Below, piece by piece: positions 58,090-64,000 of a stretch of DNA of 64,000 nucleotides. Source of the DNA: Scleropages formosus (lineage: Eukaryota > Chordata > Actinopteri > Osteoglossiformes > Osteoglossidae). Location: positions 9,278,863 through 9,342,862 of the forward strand of contig NC_041829.1 of NCBI RefSeq assembly GCF_900964775.1. The letters run 5' to 3'. The notes under the pieces were generated by a model. The model saw only the letters and a program-made list of their open reading frames with translations, ran no database searches and was not told the origin of the DNA. Numbering within the stretch: the first letter of the stretch is position 1; each line of letters starts with the position of its first letter. The position numbers and the translations under genes are program-made.

Positions 58090-61000
58090 TTTCTCTTGTG
58101 CCTTTTCATTACTTGCTCTTTTTAATGGCATTTGATGGAATAATAAAACATTTTGCTGGTGGTATGTTCTGCGTGTCTCCCATAAGTCCCAGTTGCAATG
58201 AGACAGCCACATCTATGGTGCATCCCCGCCTAAGTGCATATTGGTTTTCCACTGAAATTGGTGAGTACATCTGCGGTTATGCCATAGATGGGGAGAGATT
58301 AGTGAGTCAAACCACAACAAACCAACTTTTCCCGAAGATGTTCGTGTCAAACTTTTTTCCAGAATTAAGTGTAAGCGCTTAAATATTAGGCTGTGAAATG
58401 TTTTAAAATATTGAAATGGTCTGTTTAATTCACATAAATGTGAGCTCTGCGGTCATAGGAGATCAGAGTTGTACAAACCACAGTTGCATATCAGTTGAAA
58501 TGTCCACTTGAGACATTTGCATTTGTTCATATAGCAGATTCCCCCCCAAGGCAATTTATGAGTAAGCAAAAGTCTGGTTCCCAACAGACAAGGACCTTTA
58601 ATTATACAAGATCCTTGACGTATAGTTTGGTCAGTGTCACTGTTTGTCAGCACACATTACAAGTAGTTTCTATATTAAATCATGAAAACACATGTTTCTG
58701 ACAGAGGATGTAATGCAAGTTTATGGCGTGGTTAGGGGATCAGGAGAGCAAAAGTTGTGAAAGAGACCCTTCCTGTAGGTTGAAAGGGTTTCAGCAGCTC
58801 TGAGGGAGCTCATTCCATGACATTGGAGCCAAGTAGCCTCCATCTGAGTAAAGAGATGTAATAACAGTGGGCCTCAAATAGCAATGCAGAACTTACAAGT
58901 GATGTAGACTTTTTGGCTCCTGAATGGTTTTGTCTGCCTGTTAGTGAGGTAACTTTGGTTTTCTGCTGTCAAAGTATAACCCCATCACCAGTTTACATCT
59001 TTACAGACCACGAGATGGGTTCAGCAGTAAGGATTACAAGTTCTCAGTTTCTATCGGTTACAACAGTTAGGGGGGGAATGGGGCTCTGGTCTCATTTTAG
59101 CACTTTTCTAAAAGAGGCAGTGGCCCAGTGTCTTATTTTAAATTCAGAATATTTGTGTGCATTTTAAAAAGCAGTGGAGTTTACGGGTTATGCACTGTGC
59201 CCGAACGTTAGCCTTGATGCTGTATAATAAGACGTGTGATGTCAAAATGGAGTTTGCATTAAGGGCGGATTAATAAAGATTGGAGATTCTCCTAATATCC
59301 CTGCGTAAGGTTTGCTTTGCAGATCACGGATGCTGCGGTTGCTTCGGGTTTTCAGCTCTCGGGCGCCAGATGACTAAACTGTGGGTGGTTCCCAGGGGAA
59401 TGTGATACGGGAACCAAAGTCATTAAGTCCTATCTGCTGGATGTTCTGTCATTCTACAGCTTTCTGCTGCCTGCTGTAGCCCTTGGTGGATTGTTTTGTC
59501 TTGTGAATCTGATGAGTGATCTCATAAAGCATTGCTGGCCACTTTTTTCATTGAAATAAAGGTTGGTCATACAGCACATCTCACACTGGAATCTGCGAGC
59601 AGTTTGACTGATGGCTAAGGTAAGTTCTCTGGGTCTTTTGGTGACCTTTAGGACATGCTGTGTAACTGACTTCTGCTGAAGCTACTTGTGCACCTGGCTG
59701 TGTTGATTTCCCCCCCCCCCATTGTGTTCTGGGATTTTTAAATCTTTGCTTTTGAACTGTTTTGTTAGAGATGGAGCTGTAATTACAATATATCCCCATA
59801 TTCTTCAGATTGGCTTGTTTTTCTGCTAAATTGCAGTTCGCGGTTGAATTTCATGGCTTTTACTTGATGCCATTGTTCTTCTAACGCGTCCCCCCAAGAA
59901 AAAAAAGTAGGTTGCAAGCACAGCCTTGTGCAGAATATCTGCTCTTCACACTGTTGGCTAATACAGGCTCTTAATGGTAGTGTGTGTTGTGGTGAGAAAC
60001 CTGACTGGACCACTGCATTTCAAGTTAGTTTTTGAAGCACTTCCTGTATCCATTGGAGTTCAATCTGAACACAGTAAATCACCCGCTGGAGCTGCTGTGT
60101 TTCACAGAAGCGGTCTTAAATGATTCTGGCTTGAAATGTGTTACGTAGCTATTGGTATAATGTATGACCACGGTAATTGCATGGATGAGCTTTTCTATGG
60201 ACACCTGTGAACTCAGCAATAAAGGTGCCGCGCACCCTGAACTGGGTCTTCACTAAACTCGGTGCTGTTCAGGAGATATGTGCGTGCTTATGATAAAACA
60301 TTAATTTTGCAACTTATTGAAGGAATATAGAAATTCTTCAGTGCAGGAATCTAAGTACTATACAATAATGTCAATAGGGTTAATATGGCTGCAAAGGATG
60401 CTGACGGGATGAATGAAGCTGGTTGATGGATCCAAGATTTGCAGCCTGACAAATGGTCTTCAGAAGGTTGACTCTGAAGGTGATAAGTGTCTCAGGTGGG
60501 TGGTTCATGGATTTCTCCAGCAAGAAGGATCTCAAAGGCCTTTCTCTTTGTCAGTTGGCATGGCAACACCAAGTGGTGTAGTTTGTCTTGAAGGTATGGA
60601 GATGTTTGCTGAGGATGGTGGCACTCAATTGGAAACTGATCAGGGCTTCCGGGGGGGGGGTCAGACTTTACAATCTTATCTGTGCATGAGTAACTTTTTT
60701 TATAGGGATTATTTTCTTGAACAACATTTCCATTAATTTGAATCACAATTACATAAAATACAATAGAGATTTCTATCTGAAAGCAGATTTCTAAGTAAGG
60801 TGCTACAATGCAACATTTCCAAATAATTTGCATTTAAAATCCTAATATCAAAGTATGGACTTGTATTGTGAAGGTAAACTATACCCTGCAACCTGTTTGG
60901 ATATTATTTGATGTTAAAGTGGTTCTAAACCCCCTCTCAGCATTTAAATTCCAACATGCTTATGTCACTAGTAATAAGCTGGATGAAGGCGGCTTTCAGA

Positions 61001-61400
61001 AAAATTTAGACATCTCATCAAACACTCCAGTTTTGGCTGTGACTTTGGAATAAGTAGTTTTGTGGGGTCGGTTACGGCTGTACTTTGCGTGGCGCGTGCC
61101 TGGGATGCACAGTGGCCATGTGTCACTTTCAACTGCATCGATGCTGCTTTCACTGACTGCGACACCTGATCGGTTTGTCTGCATGCCGCCTTCGCGATGC
61201 TTTTCTCGCGAATGTTATGTGACTTCACGCGCTCCGCAATCCTAGAAGATGGTGACCTTCGGTTCCACATGCGTGAGCTTTCTCGACGACTTCTTGGGCT
61301 GGTGTCTGATTTGCGAATGTGCATTCGGTCCTCCTGTAGCGCTTTCAGAAATATTGGAGGTAAAACGCATTGCCGCGTGCTGGACGCAGAGGAAACGCTC
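58090..61400. other. intergenic between RBM12 and the copine
   Basis: No gene is recognised. It holds one copy of the unnamed dispersed repeat (58715-58865). The 107-codon frame at 60413-60736 has no similarity I know of. In human, CPNE1 transcripts start in or near RBM12, so 5' UTR exons could lie here unseen. Confidence 0.5.
58715..58865 (+). repeat. unnamed dispersed repeat, copy 3 (partial)
   Basis: GGATCAGGAGAG, GTTTCAGCAGCTCTGAGGGA and GGAGCTCATTCCATGACATT follow the same order as the 3' half of the copy at 17403. Confidence 0.6.
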
Positions 61401-61429
61401 GGGTTTCTGGTGCCGCTTCTGAGCGCACA

Positions 61430-62290
61430 CGCCGCCGGCAGCGATCTGGAGCCCATTGGGAGCGTTTTCCGCGGATCGTGGTGCGTGAGGGGCGGGGCTT
61501 CTTCCTGCACTGCGGCTCCGCTCTCTGATTGAAGCGGCCGCTTGTCCAGTAGGAATGTGCGACGGTCCGCGTTGCAACCAATGGGAAGGCGGGTGGGGCG
61601 GGCTCTATCCGCCACGCCCCTTGGGCGATCCTGGGTCAGAAGTACAGGAAGCCGCAGCTTTTTCGGTCCGAGGCGGTCGGGTGTAAGGAGATCCGAGGGA
61701 GTGTCTCACGTTCTGCTGTGCGCTTGAGAAGGTATGGCGAACGTTTGGTGCATTAATAAACGCTGAACGTGCTCCGACAGCGGGTTTCGATAACCTGCTG
61801 CGAAGCGAGGTTTTGCATGATTTGTGCCAGAGACGACCCTGTTTGTAGCGCACAGCCTGGCCGTGGAAAGTTCTCCAACTGTAGGAGCGAAGTGATATGT
61901 TCGTCCGTGTTCGCCTCTTTTCGGAGGGGCCGGGCAGCCAGCTTCAGGACTCATTCACACCGACCGACCAATCGATCGATCGACCTCACTCGCTGTGTTT
62001 CGGTGTTTTCTCAGCGCGGTGGTTGGGCAGTATTTATTTTTATTTATTTTTTTCCCCCCTTTTCTTTCGAGAGAAACTGCCGATCGCTGGGCGGGCGGGG
62101 TCGATTGAGGATGGTTTCGCAGCGCTAGGTGGAAGACCACGCCTGTGGAAGGTCGCTGCAGATCGTGGCGGTTTGTGGGTCTCCGGGCGGCAGGAGCAGT
62201 ATCAGGACCACCGTGTGTGGTGAGATGTGTTCACACTTGCTGGACACAGTGGTACCGCAGGTCCTGCAGTCTCATCCTGCGCGTTGACCC
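61430..62290 (+). promoter_or_regulatory. CpG-rich region upstream of the copine
   Basis: CpG dinucleotides are dense from about 61060 and densest between 61430 and 62290, against AT-rich flanks. Words include GGGCGGGGCTT, CCAATGGGAAGG and GGGTGGGGCGGGC. A donor-like GTATGG follows CTTGAGAAG at 61732. This is probably the copine's own promoter with a non-coding first exon. Confidence 0.5.
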
Positions 62291-62626
62291 ATTTCTCTTT
62301 CTTTTTTTTTTTTTTTTTTTTTGGTCGTCCTCCACCCCTCCCGTCCATTTTGATGTGGTTTATAACCACATCCTGCCAGTGTGACGGCTCCTGATTGGAG
62401 GCGCCGCGCTCCGCGAAAGTCTTACACCGTTAGGGTCCGTCACACGCGTTCTCCTTCCGTCACATTCCGCAGCGCTTGGTAACCTTCGCGACACCGCCGT
62501 CTTTACAAAGTTCTCGTTATTGCTTTGACCATTTGGACGCTTATGTTACGTAACATTCTGACTTTGTGTAACATTCTGACATTTTTTTATTTTTTTTCCC
62601 CTCCTCCTTTCTGTCTTCGCCTCCAG

Positions 62627-63803
62627 ATGGCGACTCAGTGTGTGTCCAAAGTGGAGCTTTCAATTTCCTGCAACAAGCTCATAGACAAGGACGTGGGATC
62701 CAAGTCGGACCCCCTCTGTGTGCTGCTTCAGAGCGTCGGAGACGATAAGTGGACGGAGGTGAGGCGAGGGGGCGTGGCTTGTGGGGCGGAGTTATGTAAG
62801 GGGCGGGGTTTCCCGCCTAGGATCCTGTCAAGTGGCTTTTGCTCATGCGTTCATTTGCTGTCTGCAGTATTGATATGCAAAGTAAGGCTTATTTAGTTAC
62901 AATAATTAGATTAGATCCCCACTCAGTTAAGGCTTAAGTTGCATTTATGTTGGCAGTTTTAAGTCCTTCTGTCAGTGTAAAATGCGTGAATTGATGTCAC
63001 CAAAAAATGTGGACATTCTAAAAGTTCTTTAAAATATTAATGCACTTATGAACACAAGTGGGATCTGAGGACTGTTTGTCGCTTTTATGCATAACTCCTT
63101 TTAACCCATTATGCGGTTGATAAAAGCGTGATAGTGCAGACACCACTGGATTTAATTTTTTTTTTTTGATGGATTTTGGTTAAAGGTTGGGTTGTTACAG
63201 CTCCACCAGTGCAGGTGTGATAAATATCCTGTAAGCCTAGTCTGGTAGATACAGGGTGGTCTTGCTCCACCGCAAAGGCCTTTTAGGAAATAAAGGGGCG
63301 AACTACAATTCGGCTGTTCGTAAATCCCACGACGGTATTGCCGTTTACCTCATCCTCTGCAGATTTTTGTGACGTGCGCTACAGTTAAGTCGGATGAGTG
63401 TGTTCTTGCCCCAATAGGTGGACCGTACAGAGCGGATAAAGAACTGCCAGGATCCAGAGTTCTCGAAGAAGCTGCGTGTGGATTATTATTTCGAGAAGGT
63501 GCAGAAACTCAAGTTTGGCGTCTACGACATCGACAACAAGTCCGTTGACCTGGGAGATGACGACTATCTCGGGGGCTTCGAGTGCACTCTGGGACAGGTT
63601 AGCACACGTAGGGTGGTGGTCTTCCATCGCGTCACGTGGAATTTACTAATAGTATAGTTTAGGTTGGGTGTCATGTCATTACACCCTTCGCTGGCTCTTG
63701 AGCTGCTGTGCGCAAACCTGTTTTTCAGGTTGTGTCTAGCAAGAAGATCACCAGGCCTCTGGAGCTGAAGAAGGGAAAGCCTGCTGGGAAAGGCACCATT
63801 ACG
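62627..63803 (+). CDS. CPNE1: copine, first three coding exons (CPNE1 by position), runs off the window
   Basis: Exons 62627-62758, 63418-63597 and 63729-63803 are all phase 0 and give 129 residues, starting [20 protein letters not shown] directly at an acceptor (CCTCCAG). They form the first C2 domain: [15 protein letters not shown] carries calcium-binding loop Asp residues, then [15 protein letters not shown] and [14 protein letters not shown]. The last exon reads [25 protein letters not shown]. Copines bind phospholipid membranes in a Ca2+-dependent way through two C2 domains and bear a C-terminal VWA-like domain, which would lie outside this window. Residue by residue it is about as close to CPNE3 as to CPNE1, so the name rests on linkage to RBM12. 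Confidence 0.9.
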
Positions 63804-63897
63804 GTCAGTGTTTTTTAATATTTATTTTTTTTTTATTGTTCACCGGTGCTTGTGATCGCATTGAAACTTGTACAACTTACAGTGGCATTCTCACGCA

Positions 63898-63948
63898 CAT
63901 TTATTCATTTAAGATGGTTTTCTCCAAAGCAATGTACATCTCGTAGAA
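63898..63948 (-). repeat. LINE/SINE tail fragment
   Basis: ACATTTATTCATTTAAGATG then TTTTCTCCAAAGCAATGTAC is the reverse of the tail at 37075-37130. It lies in a copine intron. Confidence 0.6.
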
Positions 63949-64000
63949 AATAAAATGTGACGTAGCTCTAAATAGGTTTTGGGGTTTTTTGCTTTTAATT

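Noticed and set aside
60413-60736. 107-codon frame on + between RBM12 and the copine
   Set aside because: No recognisable domain, no supporting splice sites and a poly-G run inside the frame.
60968-61615. 215-codon frame on the minus strand
   Set aside because: It lies over the CpG-rich copine promoter region, where stops are rare; composition is Arg/Ser-rich and I see no domain, splice logic or family likeness.
1-64000. CRISPR arrays, bacterial operons or defence systems
   Set aside because: The sequence is vertebrate nuclear DNA; the only regular arrays are microsatellites and one minisatellite without spacers.

Overview
This is ray-finned fish (teleost) nuclear DNA: split genes with GT-AG introns, AATAAA signals, vertebrate-type proteins, many microsatellites, tRNA-derived SINEs and a decayed Tc1 transposon. 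The SINE families (one beginning GGGGGTGCGGTGGCGCAGTG, another ending in a CTAAATGAATAAATG tail) look to me like those of bony-tongue fishes such as arowana. That placement is an inference from memory, not a search result.

Layout: (1) 1-6.9 kb, a seven-exon coiled-coil gene on + resembling C20orf96 (DUF4618), with an RFX X-box-like site upstream. (2) 6.9-10.9 kb, no gene, repeats only. (3) 11.4-18.1 kb, REM1, an RGK-family small GTPase, four coding exons, with a telomere-like 30-bp minisatellite in intron 2. (4) 19.7-28 kb, gene-free, holding SINEs, a dead Tc1 element and a GC-rich, possibly regulatory stretch. (5) 28-38.6 kb, RBM39 (CAPER-alpha), 16 coding exons, 540 aa. (6) 39.9-41.5 kb, a single-exon pyruvate dehydrogenase phosphatase gene on -, open throughout except for one TAG. 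(7) 43.5-48.3 kb, NFS1 (mitochondrial cysteine desulfurase), 13 exons, 450 aa, with one GC-AG intron. (8) 50-58 kb, RBM12, whole coding region in one exon, 889 aa. (9) 61.4 kb to the end, the first three coding exons of a copine (CPNE1 by position), running off the window.

The block RBM39 - NFS1 - RBM12 - CPNE1 is the same neighbourhood as human 20q11.22. The human gene ROMO1, which sits between NFS1 and RBM39, was not found here; a PDP-type phosphatase occupies the corresponding gap. REM1 and C20orf96 are also human chromosome 20 genes, so the whole window reads as one ancient linkage group.

Functionally the genes fall into RNA processing (RBM39, RBM12), mitochondrial metabolism (NFS1, PDP), membrane and calcium signalling (REM1, copine) and a probable ciliary coiled-coil protein. 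I found no operon-like or defence-like system. The most notable points are the single stop in the PDP gene, a stop-free 102-nt intron in RBM39, the X-box sites, and the GC-AG intron in NFS1.
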